64,000 nucleotides of DNA from positions 18,581,080 through 18,645,079 of the forward strand of contig CM028902.1 in NCBI GenBank assembly GCA_016801885.1, given 5' to 3'. The first letter of the stretch is position 1, and each line of letters starts with the position of its first letter. The position numbers and the translations under genes are program-made. The notes under the pieces were generated by a model. That model worked only from the letters and a program-made list of their open reading frames with translations. It did no database searches and had not been told where the DNA came from. This stretch comes from Toxotes chatareus. Its lineage: Eukaryota; Chordata; Actinopteri; Toxotidae. This document shows positions 47,901 to 59,990 of this stretch, piece by piece.

Positions 47901-50900
47901 AGATGGTAACAGTGGAAGAGGGATGAGTAACATGAGACTGGAGAGTGGTCTCCATTTGGATTTTCATCCCTTTATCAGTGCACAGACTATACACAACCAA
48001 GAAAGTTGGGGAAGGTTTCATTTTTTAAGTGACATTACAATCCTTTCACACATTGATAATAAAAAAAGTGATTAATGTAAATTCTCATTGTTACATATAT
48101 TTATTACCTTTAAGTATGTGTCTCTGTTTCTCAGTCTTCACTCTTGATTAAGCTCATTATCTTGCTAAAGGAAGTTCTTGCTATTTTTTTTGCAAGAGTA
48201 CCATCAGGCAGCTCTTTCTTGGCTGGACCCCCCTAGAGCAGAGTTGTTCAGCTTGTTATTTATCCTTAGCACAGTGGGAATGGCTGATTAAGTTCCTCAG
48301 AGACCCATTAGAGCAGGCAACCTGTCCCACTCAGCCACTGCCACCATCCATCATGCAAATCTAGAACACGGACACCACGCTCAAGTCTGCCACAGTCTAC
48401 TTTATTATACCCTCATGTCAAAAACCAGTAAAAAGTCTGCTGCTAACAACTTTGGACACTTCCTTTAAAAAACTCCCGCAATAACAGAAATGCGATACCA
48501 GTGGTTGAGCATGGAAGGAGCAACAGGTCTTGTATCAGTAGGGTTTGGTTAGCCAAGTTTGACACCCCCCTCGGCCTTACCCCATAGCTCTTCTCCCTGC
48601 GGTAGCTACCCCAGGTAGCTGGGTCTTGGACAGACGGCGGGCTGCTGTGTGTTATTCTATCCTCAACTCTGGTGAAGGAGGTAATTTGCAAATAGGCTTC
48701 AGGACACTAAGCACCAGGGTTCCAGCCTAGAGGCCCCCTGACAGGTCTGATATGAATTCCAATGGAAAATCTCTCAAAGCTGCGGTTTGGACATCTACCA
48801 GTGGACCTGACTGAGCTCCAGACGTATCCTGGGGGCCATTTATTCTTATACAAACAGTATGTTTTCCCTTTTTAATATTTTTTCAAATGTGAAATTCATT
48901 TGTGCTGACAATTATGTCTATGATTACCACAGAAATTAGAATATACACTGAGGATACTAATCCATCCTTTCACATCAACAGGTTATCAAGGCATCTGAGG
49001 ATATGTTATGCAGCTATTTTATTTATTGGATACGTTTTAAAGCTGAAATCTATCTCTTCTTCACTCGTTTTTATCATCAACATTTTTCCTCTTGGAATCA
49101 GCTCATATGGCAGATTCTTGATAAGGCCTTTGGGTCAGGCCCCGCAGAGGTATGAGCACGCACAACCCAAGAATTTTAAGAATTTTAGCTGATGAAGTAA
49201 AATAGCTGCCTTAGTTTCAGTTTGTTACAATGATGAAGTGTTTATTTGGCTGAAACACATTCACTGCTGTTAAAACAATTAACAGACAAGACCCCATTTC
49301 GACTCATTGTTTGCCAAGACGTGTCTGTGTTTTTCATCTGTTTTAAGCAACCTAAATGCAGCCTCACACACGTGTGGAGCCTCACTACTCACACGCAAAT
49401 GTGTCTTCTGTCAAAAATCCTTTTTTTTTCTCTCTTTCGCCAGGGGATTTTTTTTTTTTCAGATCTGCTCTTTTTCAAACAATGCAGATAGCCCAGTTAC
49501 AAGCCTGATTGTAATTGATGCCTTTGATTGCGTCAAGCTTTGCCATCCACAGCCATGCGAGTAGCTCGAGGCCACAGACCTTCGTCAAGTCAGAAGAAAT
49601 CCCCAGAACAGCACGCATTCTTGCCTCTGTTGTGTATCAAACTAGACAGAGGAGAAAATGAACAAAGTCTTTATTGATACTAACAACAAAACCAAAATTC
49701 GGTTTATTCCATTCATTTATAGCAAGAGTGTAAGACTGATGAGGAAAAGCCTTGTAAACACCCTCCTGTTTTTGAAGGACATGGATGCCTGCATTAGATG
49801 ATTTTCAAATAGAATTTCATTAATATATGTCAGATCAAATTTAAGCTAATTGCCAATCAAAGCACAAATAGTTGGACTCTTAACTTGTCCTCTGAAGCAT
49901 AAAACGAATTAACAACCCATGTAAGATTTAACTGTTTTTGTGGGGATAAATATCTTTGAGTTTTTGCTACGACTCTGTTGTTGCTGGACACCGGGGGAAC
50001 AATTTTTTTTTTTTTTTTCTGTCACCAGCCCAAAGGTGCCAAACGGTAATTGTTTTTCATTCGTTGTATCAGTCATCAAATGAGTGGATTTAGCATGTTA
50101 TTCCGTTCTGGTGGGAAAGGCAAAAAAGAGGAGATCTGGAAGCAATCAGAAGATGTTTATATATTTGGCAAAATGATAGTCAGTTAATGCTGAGAATAAA
50201 ATGGACCTGAGGCAACTGGTGGTTAACTGCTTACTATCGTAGCCATTAGGCTGTCAGTTTTAAACCAGTCATATTTCTTCATTAGCTTGAACCACAGTGC
50301 TTTACTGGGCTTTGAGGGCTTTTAATGATGAGAGTCTACATCTTGGTGAGTGTGTGCAGCACCATGACCAGCTTCCCCCAGTCTCTATTTTAACAGTTGT
50401 CTTGCGTGTAAGCATTTATTTTTGAATCCATTTGAGTTTGTTTTTCATTTTTGTGAATATCTGGAGTGGTGTTTCTGTGTCCAACACAAGTGCTGAGGCT
50501 TAGTGATGTGCAGCTACAAGCCATAAAATAACATCATCACAGAGAGAAGAAAAGTCTCCTCCTCTGTACTCTGTCCAGCTATCTTACACGAACAGATGGA
50601 GTCCTCTGAATTGAAAGTAAATAATGTGGTGTGTTGTATTTTCAGTCTGCTTAGACCATGTTACACACCTTATGTGTAACAAGATTGAGTTGGGTTTTTT
50701 TTTTTTTTTTTAATTTATCTGTTGTACTTTTCTGAAACAAAAACTCCAGCAGACTGGATGGAGCACTATTTTGTATGATAATACTCAGCATTATACAAAA
50801 TGCAATGCTTTAAAACAATCACTGAAACTGTGTGTAAATGATTTTCGCTGATGTTCTCCACAAAAACGCTCTAACATAATCTACAGTGTTTTCTCTCCTA

Positions 50901-53900
50901 AATGACTTTTGCTGTTTTCACAATTGGGCTGCGACATGCGATAACGATAATGTGCTCTAGCACTTCAGACAAAGCTGTATGTTTTCTGTTATTCCTTATC
51001 AGTCAGCATTCGGAGCTCGGATAAGGGAGCGTTTCAGTCACAGCTGCTGTTACTCACCTTGTCAAGGACAACACAACTTCTGACAGTGAAGAACAATAAT
51101 TCTGAAGGTAAATTATGACATTTCACTTTTCGCCCACTCCTTCTTTTCACGTCTTTACTAAATGAAGTAAAAGAAACAAGTGAAATCAGATTTGCCCTGA
51201 TCACTCATTAAGCTAATTTTAAACATTGTGCCAAATACAGATCCTCTTAAATCTCTGCTGAACAGTCCAAGCAGATTTAAGTGTGTGAAATTAATCAGAG
51301 GGCTTTAGATTAATTCTACCTTCCCGAGGGCATGTAAGGCCAAATCATTACTGGTCACACACATGGAAATGGGTTTTCTCTCAATTTGCAAAATAAACAG
51401 AGAAATTGCCTGTTTCTTGGTAGGCCACACAAGAGGTCAGATATGTCTTGTGTTAAACTTCCTTTTCTGCCTCCAGTTTTCGGGAAAACAACGATGATAA
51501 TGAGGTGAAAATTGAAAGAGAAGTCTATTTTTTCTGTGAGCAGTTTGTACACTCTTTTCTATTTTGAACCACTCAGCGGGATCTTAAAGCAAGATTGAAA
51601 CCTGCTTTAACTACAGGAGCAGATTAGTTTCAGACAGTCTGAATGTCTTAAAAACTTTTAATTTAATGATTTAAAACTCAAAATGTGGTCTTCGAATGTT
51701 AGAAATTGACTCAACACACACACATTTCCCATCAAGTCCAAATGCTCTGTTAGGTAGAAACATACAGAGACTCATGTTTTCATCTCAGTGGGATCCATTC
51801 AACTTGTCTACTGCAGCAGGAAAGAGGCATAATGTTTTAATAACAGCGATATGTATCAAAGATGGTTCTTTTTAGGCTCTTTGTCATCGTCCAGTGCCAC
51901 ACACACCACAGCGTCTTTGATTTGAAGTAACCTTCGGCACATGTTGTGGTACGTCTATAATGAAATACACTGGGCTGTCAGTTGGTCCGGGAATGGGAGC
52001 ACAAACTGTTTGCAGCATCAACAGAACCAGCAACAAAATGAGCCTAAAGATTTAATCCACATTTGATGCAAAAGAAAACTGCTGCTGCTGTGATTCATTG
52101 TGTATGTGTTCTTAATGGTGTTTTTTTCTCCACAGGAAACTGAGACTTCCTGCTGAATTTACAAGCAGTGAATTTTTGTGTGATCCTTTCTCAATTTATT
52201 TCAACTATTTTCTTTTTTCTTCCTTTTTTCATTGAATCCAGCAAAACATGCATCATCCAGACAAAGAGTTTCATTGTGTGAGTGCTGTTTTGTAATGACC
52301 CCAGGTATGGTTTAACTCACACAGCAGCTCTTTGTGTGATGGACACCTGGAGGAAATAGTGAAGGAGGATGGAGGTGGTGCAGAGGCAGGACTGGTTTGT
52401 GGTTCAAAAACTCTCTTTCTTTTCTGTATGATTTACTGTGTGATTTACTGTGTGATTCATAGCCCTGATTGGACTGAATGAGTTACTGGAGAGTATGTAA
52501 ACATTAATTATGCAAAACCGCACTGGTGGCTCCAATTAATTAAGATTGTATCAACAAGAAATCAAAGCTATGGCATCACAAGCATCCAACAATCCTTTCT
52601 GACATAAGTGCCACTCCGGTTGCCAGACCTCTGACCGGACAGCGATGTCCAGTGAACTGCGAGGAGCTACAAATGTTCACCCGCAATTACAAGTTCACCA
52701 CAATTTCCTGGATTTCCCAGGAGATCATAAATCACTGTTTGGTCAGTCAACTAAAACACTTGTCTTAATACAACATCAACAGCAAATGACCCTTCAAATG
52801 AACATCTGTGGGCCATATTTGGCAGGCTTTCCCATTAGCTCCAAGTGCAAGAAGACCACATGTGAAAGGTGCTTGTGATTCACGACTAAAAGAAAAGGTA
52901 CAGGTGAGATGAAAAAACAACTGATTTTATGTCCTGCCACAGTGGGAGTAGGCTGCCCTGCATTACTCAAGGGTGCTGTAATAATAGTTGCTGAAAGAAG
53001 CTGGAGAACAACTTTTTTGTTTTCTCTGCCCTTTTCCTTGTTGGTTGAAGGAGTTAACGCAGTGACCTTTTGTTCACACCCCAGCTTCTGCAACCGCACA
53101 GATACAGCCACTACAACAGTTCAGTCAGCTAACTCACATGGAATGATTTATAATGAATGTAGAATATGTCCGGAGTTGATATTTTACATTTAGGGTCTGA
53201 CCTCGCTGAGCGCTGCACAGCAGGGACTGTGGGATGATGATAATAACATTTAGAGCCAGTGCAGGAAGTAGCTGTAGCAAGGCAGAAAGTGTTTTGGTGG
53301 TCAGGTGGTGGATCGCTGGGTAAAACAGAGATGGAGCTCTTTCACATGACCTGAAATTATTGTTTGCCTTTTTGCTAACATAACAATGACATTTCCCAAA
53401 CCAAATAATTTTGAATTTTCTCAACCATACCCTAACCATAACCAGGCGTTTTAGCTGTCTAACCTGAAATGGATCTGTTATAACTTAGGTTCAGGAACAA
53501 ATACCAAACTTTGCTCTAATCCAGTTTCCTGTGCCTACATATACAGATGTGTCTAAGCCCTGTCTCATTTCTCATGTTTGTCTGTATACCTTCAAACTAA
53601 TCTCCTAATCATCATAGCTATTCTTTCTCATCTGACAATCATGGACAAACTGAAGAGCAGCCTTTTTGATTGTTCGGTTATTTCTGACACGAATCCATCC
53701 ATAGTCGCCTCCGGACCCCATTGATAGCCACTGAACCATCTCAGTGGTGCCGATCCAAGTGCCTTGCTGAGATACTTGGATCATCACTGATCCGTGCTGA
53801 TGCTTTCATGCAGGAGATTGGCACAGCTCCACCTCTCGTGACAAAAATGTCCTACAGCATGTCCTCAAAGGAAAGAATACTCCCTCTCTTACATTTCAGG

Positions 53901-56199
53901 AACCACATGGTGGACGACGAAGCCATGAAGCTAGTCCCAATCCTTAGTCTTATTGTCTTGGTTCCTCTCTACCACACCTCATCGATTCTCATCCAACTTT
54001 TTGGCTCATCCCTTCACGCACAACACCATTTCATCTCACCCCACATCCCTCATGGAGCAGTATGTTATGTGAGAGTAGCAAACAGACTCCAGCTGACTGC
54101 ATGATGTAGCGTGCAGGCCTCATTTCATAAACACCAGTACTGCATGTGAGTGGTATGTGTCCATATTGTTTTGCTTTTATGGAAACAAAACATTGAAATC
54201 AGTAAAACATGATCCAAACCATCATCTGCTCACAATCCAACTCATGGTTCAAATTTTGTAGGAAAGATTATAGTGTAAATCTGTAAGGTAAACACAAACA
54301 TTCAGCAGTGCCTGCCTCCTCTGTGTTTGGCACATGTGAGCACATGGTTTCTTCAGGGGGGAGAATAAGTCATGTAGCAGATGAGGAGAAGGAGTAAAAG
54401 AGGAGGAAGTGAATCATGGTGAAATATGTTTGGTTTTTTTTCTTTTTTTTCATTATTTCTCAAATGTTAAAAGACTTGTTTTCTGATATTGTTTTCAAGG
54501 TTTGCATCCATCTTTCCTAATCAGCCTACCACTATGTCAACCTCCTCTACTTGGTCTTTACATGTGTTATCACAGGACAAATTAACTAATAACAGCAAGA
54601 ATATCTAACAAGGGAGCAAAATGAGCCATAGAAAACTTCCAAGGTAGAGATCTGAGGGGTTTTTGTTTTGGTCAACTAAAGAAGCATGAGTTTGTTTTGA
54701 TGTTCAGCACTGAGCCATAGTGGATGGTTGCTGGTGTGCAGAACCTATCCACGATGATTATATATTTTCACCATGTAATCATCTCCTCTAATCACATGAT
54801 AGGCCTCTCTACTTAAGGCATTATACTTAAAAGTAATTACATTAACTTTCTGGTCAAATGTCGAATTCTTGAAAGCCTGTTTATACTCGAGATATGTGAG
54901 CTCAGGTTTTGTTTATGTGCTGCAGAGGCATCTTAACATTTTGCCAGATGTAAGAGCGGTCTGCGCTCAGGGCAGGGAGGTAAATATTGCCAGAGGTTGG
55001 TTGTGGTTTTGGAGCTGTTGTTTCTTAGAAAAACCCAGGAAAAAATTGAAACCTTCTTTTCAGTCGTTGCAGTTAAAGGTAAGTGAGATGATCTTCTTCA
55101 CAATATTTGGAAGTAAACAGGGAGGGAGATGGTAATAACTGTTTTTGCAGAAATGAATACAAGAGAAAGAAACTTTTTTTTTTCCAAATATCGTAGGTCT
55201 TACATTTTGCTGTATACTAGTTTAAACCTCCAGATCTGACTATAATCAAGCTTGACTTACACTCTCAGCCTGACTGCCGTCTGCAGCATGCAGCTCTTTT
55301 CATTAATCAGATGTATTAGTTCTGAGTCAGTGTGATCCTTACTTACCAAACACACTTGTCTGCACTAAACTAACTCACATCATCAAGAATGTGACGCTCC
55401 ACCATCTGTGTTTTATCATAAGCATCCTCTCCCTGGATAGCTCCTTTCACTGTTCATAATTTTTTTGATAAACAATCCCAAAGGTTAACACGGGGAGGGA
55501 GAAAAACAGGAACGCATGAAAAAGGTCTGGTTTCATAATCAGCTTTAACAGATGTCCACGGCTTTGTACCAAGAAGGAATAGCATTTGGGAAATAAATGC
55601 AGCTTATCACTTAAAAGGCTCCCGGTGGGAAGGATGCTCCATTTGTTATGAGCATGAAAAAGTGGAAACCATATTCATTGCAGAGAAGCACTCGTCCATC
55701 ATGCCATCATATGACAGTGAAGACAGCGGCTGTATACGATGATGTGATAGATCTTCCCATTTCATCATAGTGAAATTTGCCAGGGTTTAGTGGACGGGTG
55801 GTGAAAATATTAGTGAAAGAGTTGGCTACACTGAAAGACATATATTTATGTCTCTCTGTGGCAAAGTTTGCTTGGTAGCAAGGCAAAACTTCCAAATGAT
55901 AGATAGTCATTTATTTAAACTGTGAAGAAGTTGATGTCATACATAGGAAAAATATGGGTACTGACAGAAACCTTATACATTTTAAACAGGAAGAAAGAGT
56001 GGTTTGGTAGTGTTTTCACTGAACTTGTGTGTGGTCTTAGCACATTTTAACAGAATCAACAACAAACCTCAAAGCTGACAGGAGCTGAGAAAAGTTTCCC
56101 CCACATAACCAAGCATGGAAACACTTAATAATAATAAAATGATTGCACATATAAACATGAAGTAGCTGTATTTCGTATAAATGTGCATTTATGTACATT
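47901..56199. other. intergenic, no gene seen
   Basis: Long AT-rich stretch with T-runs near 49450, 50005 and 50695-50711. The 48350-48720 part has a minus-strand frame (48443-48691) that I do not recognise and a non-random look. The frame at 53721-54104 (127 codons) lacks any recognisable domain. 52480-52560 is a candidate regulatory patch. Confidence 0.6.
52503..52544. promoter_or_regulatory. candidate POU/homeodomain binding patch
   Basis: ATTAATTATGCAAA (52503-52516) resembles a POU/octamer-type site, and CCAATTAATTAAG follows at 52532-52544. Paired sites in a gene-free flank could mark an enhancer, but this rests on motif appearance only. Confidence 0.25.
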
Positions 56200-56430
56200 T
56201 ACGAAATTAGGTAAAGACATTCATATTCCCATGAGAATGAACTGTAGTAACGCTGATCCTTTAACTTCTCCTGTAGAGCCATTGTCAATTGTTTTATGTT
56301 TTATTTTGTCCAAGAATTTGGTTTTTGACCAGATACCTTCAAAGTTAATGACATTTCCATCAGCCTCAGCTGTATGTTGTGTTGCTTATATGTCAACTTC
56401 CTAAAGCAGCATGGTGAACATGGTACAGAA
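56200..56430. repeat. family B repeat fragment
   Basis: CATGAGAATGAACTGTAGTA then CGCTGATCCTTTAACTTCTC, AGAGCCATTGTCA, GACCAGATACCTTCAAAGTT, CATTTCCATCAGCCTCAGCT and GCATGGTGAACATGGTACAG. These are the central blocks of the family in their usual order. Confidence 0.6.
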
Positions 56431-58026
56431 CAGTGAACCTAATCGAGAAATTTTGTTAGCTGGTTAATTTTATTTATCATGCATTCAGTATTTTCCTGGT
56501 CAAAATGAATGAGGTCATCTGCCTCTAAAATACTGAATTCATCATGTGAACGAGAGCAACTATATTATCACTGAATTTTTTAAATCTTTGACTCTCCACT
56601 GTGACTACATCTGTTTCAATAAGAACCTTTTCAAATTTAAGTTCTTATTATCATAATGTGAAGTATGGTGAGTAGCAAATCTATACCAAAGGCTTCATGC
56701 TTGACATTGAGCTGAATTGCTGTGAAGCAGAATAATGTGATATTGTATATTGAAATACCAATTATTTCCCCAATTTAATATCTGTGGCCTTTGGCCTTTT
56801 CGCTTTGCTGAGGTGGCTGAAAAAGCTGCCAAAGTGCCCCTGATGTATGATCACTTTTATTTTAAGGCTGCTTTTGGGCAACAAACCAGAATGCAAAGCA
56901 GTGCAGTATGATGACTTTTTACCCGAATTATTAAAAAAAACAAAAAGAAAAAAACAGATGCAAGTACAAATCTAAGAATAAACAGAAATGGCTTACTGTT
57001 GAAAACGTTCCTTGCATTTCTAGACATGGTTTTCAACAATCTTTTTTTTTCTCTCCCACACCTGGGTGGTTAACTGGCAAAAATCATTCTCTTGTCATTC
57101 ATCACAGAATTCACCATCCAACACAAGCACGGCCAAACCTTTTAGTGTATTTGGTTTTCCATGAATCTGAGACCGCAGTCCCACGAGGGGATTGTTCATT
57201 ATGAATAGATTTGTGCATTTGAAATTACACCAGAAGTCTTTCCTCTCTCCCGAGTTTGATTCTTTGCAGAAGGCTACATGGTGAGAAAGGTCAGAGAATC
57301 GTTTTCACTGCAGACCAAGAACAGAAAGCTACAATATATTAAAAATGCACACTGTGTGAAATCCTCCATGTTCCTCTAAAAACACAAACTGCGCTGCATC
57401 TGACCCATTGTGACACTTGTTGCATTATTTATCATTCATGAATAATAAACTGAAAATCATAACAGCCCTGTGTGATATCAGATAAAAATGTGTACAGTTC
57501 ATTTTGGGGCAACCAGATGATTATTAATTTCTCTTCCAAAACCATAAACTGCAAGAAAGTGAAGACATGAATGTTGAAAGTGAAAACTGAAAATAATTTA
57601 AATATTTACACCCTGTAAACTATCCTTGTTCACGTTATATACTGCATCTAATTTTGCCATTTTTCTGACACTGTGGCTGAATAATTATTCAAACATGCAG
57701 GCAGAGGAAATGTACCCAATAATTGCTTTTGAAGGGGACTGTTTACGCCTCCATAAAAGACCAGTTCTCAACCAAGTAACATTAATACTGTTGGCTTGTT
57801 TTCATCTGGGAGTCACCACACATTTTAATCTGTGGACCGTTGAGCAGCTTTGCAATGATAATTAGCTTCTACATTTCCCTCATTTCACTGCTCTTTTCAT
57901 TTAGCCAAGAGAGGAAATAGGAGAGTGAGGAAAAAAAAAATCCAAACAAGGCTTTTGGAAATGCTGTTTTACAAACTTTCTTCCATTTTGCACCATGACT
58001 ATAATGTCTGAAAATAACCATGCTCT
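56431..58026. other. intergenic, no gene seen
   Basis: AT-rich, with chance frames only. 57415-57480 carries several TAAT/ATTA cores. No repeat family recognised. Confidence 0.65.
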
Positions 58027-58610
58027 TAAAGGGATAGTTTGACATTCAGTTTCTTGCCAAGAATTAGATAAAAAGCTTGATGCTTTTCTCATCTCTGTAT
58101 AGTAAATATCAAGCTACAACCAGCAGCCTTTTAGCCTAGCCTAGTATCATTCCACATGTAACCTCCTGTAAAACCACAACATGTTGATTTTACACTTTGG
58201 TTTTTGTACAAATGAAACTAAAGAGATAGAATAGCAAGCTTGAGAGGGTCTTGTGGGCAGATTTTGTTACCTGTTTCTCCCTGGTTTTGGTCTTTGTACT
58301 AAGCTCTGTTGGCTGTAGCTTCACATTTTACTGTACAGACATGAGAGTGGTGTCAGTTGCAAGACAAGTGGGAAACAACAACCCTGGCAATATTGAAAGT
58401 AACAAAATCCATCCACCTCTAAGGCTCAACAATTAACACATTATAATACAAAGTCTAACAACCACAGGTCACTGTTTAATGGTGCCAGACTAGTTTTTGA
58501 AACCTGTCTCCAGTCCTTTTGCCAAGCTAAGCTGACCAGCTGCTGACGTTAGCTTCATATTTTCCACACAGACATGAGCAGGAATAACTCACTACGATTC
58601 ATCTATTTGA
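58027..58610. repeat. family A repeat, near full length
   Basis: Starts TAAAGGGATAGTTTGACATT, then TTTCTTGCCAAGAATTAGAT and AAATATCAAGCTACAACCAG. The right side has CCAAGCTAAGCTGACCAGCT and TTAGCTTCATATTTTCCACA. A second family block (GACATGAGAGTGGTGTCAGT) lies in the middle, so this may be two copies joined or one nested in another. Confidence 0.65.
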
Positions 58611-58724
58611 AGAGACTGCTGCCTCTGGAGTGGACCATCAGATGACAGCAGTCTTTTTAAACATCAGCTGACAGCCGCCTGTCTCTCCTTCACCTCTGTC
58701 CACTTCCAAAATCAGAATAACAAG

Positions 58725-58830
58725 AGCCAGCATCTTGTTCTCCGTTTTGCTGACTCTGTAAGTAGAGTAGAGCCAGCATCTTGTTCTCCGTTTTGTTCTC
58801 CGTTTTGCTGACTCTCTGTAAGTAGAGTAG
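58725..58830. repeat. tandem duplication, units of 46 and 60 bp
   Basis: Unit 1 (58725-58770) runs from AGCCAGCATCTTGTTCTCCG to GTAAGTAGAGTAG. Unit 2 (58771-58830) repeats it with a further 12-bp duplication of the TTGTTCTCCGTT segment and an extra CT. High identity suggests a recent event. Confidence 0.9.
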
Positions 58831-58895
58831 TAATGGATCAAGTCTTCTGGAAAGCTTGTGAAGTTAGTATATTGTAAGTGATTGATTGGAAAATA

Positions 58896-59938
58896 TGTTC
58901 ATTTTTTTTTCCTCATTAATGTACACACAGCACCCCATGTTGACAGAGAAACACAAAATTGTTGACATTTTTCATTTTTTTCATCATTAATGCAGATTTA
59001 TTAAAAAGAAAAAAAGAAAAACTGAAATATCACACGGCCATAAGTATTCAGACCCTTTGCTGTGACCCTCATATATTTAACTCAGGTGCTGTTCATTTCT
59101 TCTGATCATCCTTGAGATGGTTCTACACCTTCATTGGAGTCCAGCTGTGTTTGATTATACTGATTGGACTTGATTAGGAAGGCCACACACCTGTCTATAT
59201 AAGACCTTACAGCTCACAGTGCATGTCAGAGCAAGTGAGAATCATGAGGTCAAAGGAACTGCCTGAAGAGCTCAGAGACAGAATTGTGGTGATACAATCG
59301 ATACAGTCCCAACAGTGAAGCATGGTGGTGGCAGCATCATGCTGTGGGGGTGTTTTTCAGCTGCAGGGGCAGGACGACTGGTTGCAACTGAAGGAAAGAT
59401 GAATGCGGCCAAGTACAGGGACATCCTGGACGAAAACCTTCTCCAGAGTGCTCAGGACCTCAGACTGGGCTGAAGGTTCAACTTCCAACAAGACAATGAC
59501 TTGTGTCTTCAGGACAACTCTGTGACTGTTCTTGAACGGCCCAGCCAGAGCCCTGACTTAAACCCAATTGAGCATCTCTGGAGAGACCTGAAAATGGCTG
59601 TCCACCAACGTTCACCCTCCAACCTGACAGAACTGGACAGGATCTCCAAATCCAGGTGTAGGAAAACTTGTTGCATCATTCCCAAAAAGACTCATGGCTG
59701 TATTAGCTCAAAAGGTTGTTTCTACTAAATACTGAGCAAAGGGTCTGAATACTTATGGCCGTGTGATATTTCAGTTTTTCTTTTTTAATAAATCTGCAAA
59801 AATTTCAACAATTTTGTGTTTCTCTGTCAATATGGGGTGCTGTGTGTACATTAATGAGGAAAAACTTAAATGAAATTAAAACGGCTGAATATAACAAAGA
59901 GTGAAAATTTAAGCAGAATACTTTCCATACCCGCTGTA
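58896..59938 (+). mobile_element. Tc1/mariner-like transposon, internally deleted
   Basis: Long inverted repeats: the left arm 58896-59061 (GTACACACAGCACCCCATGT ... TAAGTATTCAGACCC) is mirrored at 59735-59866 (GGGTCTGAATACTTATGGCC ... GTGCTGTGTGTACATTAATG). The right arm extends outward to CCGCTGTA at 59931-59938, ending in the TA expected for Tc1. The left arm lacks this outer part. Between the arms lies a broken transposase gene. It is common in fish genomes and dead here. Confidence 0.9.
59244..59728 (+). pseudogene. Tc1-like transposase, broken
   Basis: The N-terminal stub starts at ATG 59244 (MRSKELPEELRDRIV) and is joined near 59300 directly to the C-terminal catalytic half. The join removes most of the DNA-binding domain and the first catalytic Asp. 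The remaining half has VKHGGGSIMLWGCFS, then an in-frame TGA at 59471-59473, the second Asp region (FNFQQDND) with a short deletion after it, and SPDLNPIEHLWRDLK with the catalytic Glu. A DD34E enzyme cannot be made from this copy. Confidence 0.9.
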
Positions 59939-59956
59939 TGCATATATTGCCAAATT

Positions 59957-59990
59957 GAAAGTGCAAAGACTTTAAGGGGGTCTGAATACT
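59957..59990. repeat. orphan Tc1 terminal fragment outside the element
   Basis: TTTAAGGGGGTCTGAATACT near 59970-59989 matches the inner part of the Tc1 terminal sequence (the step that should precede CTTTCCATACCCGCTGTA). It lies just beyond the right terminus. The terminal region is therefore partly duplicated or rearranged. Confidence 0.5.

Noticed and set aside
53721..54104. 127-codon frame in the downstream flank
   Set aside because: No start context, splice partner or family resemblance that I can see. A frame this long is expected by chance over 64 kb.
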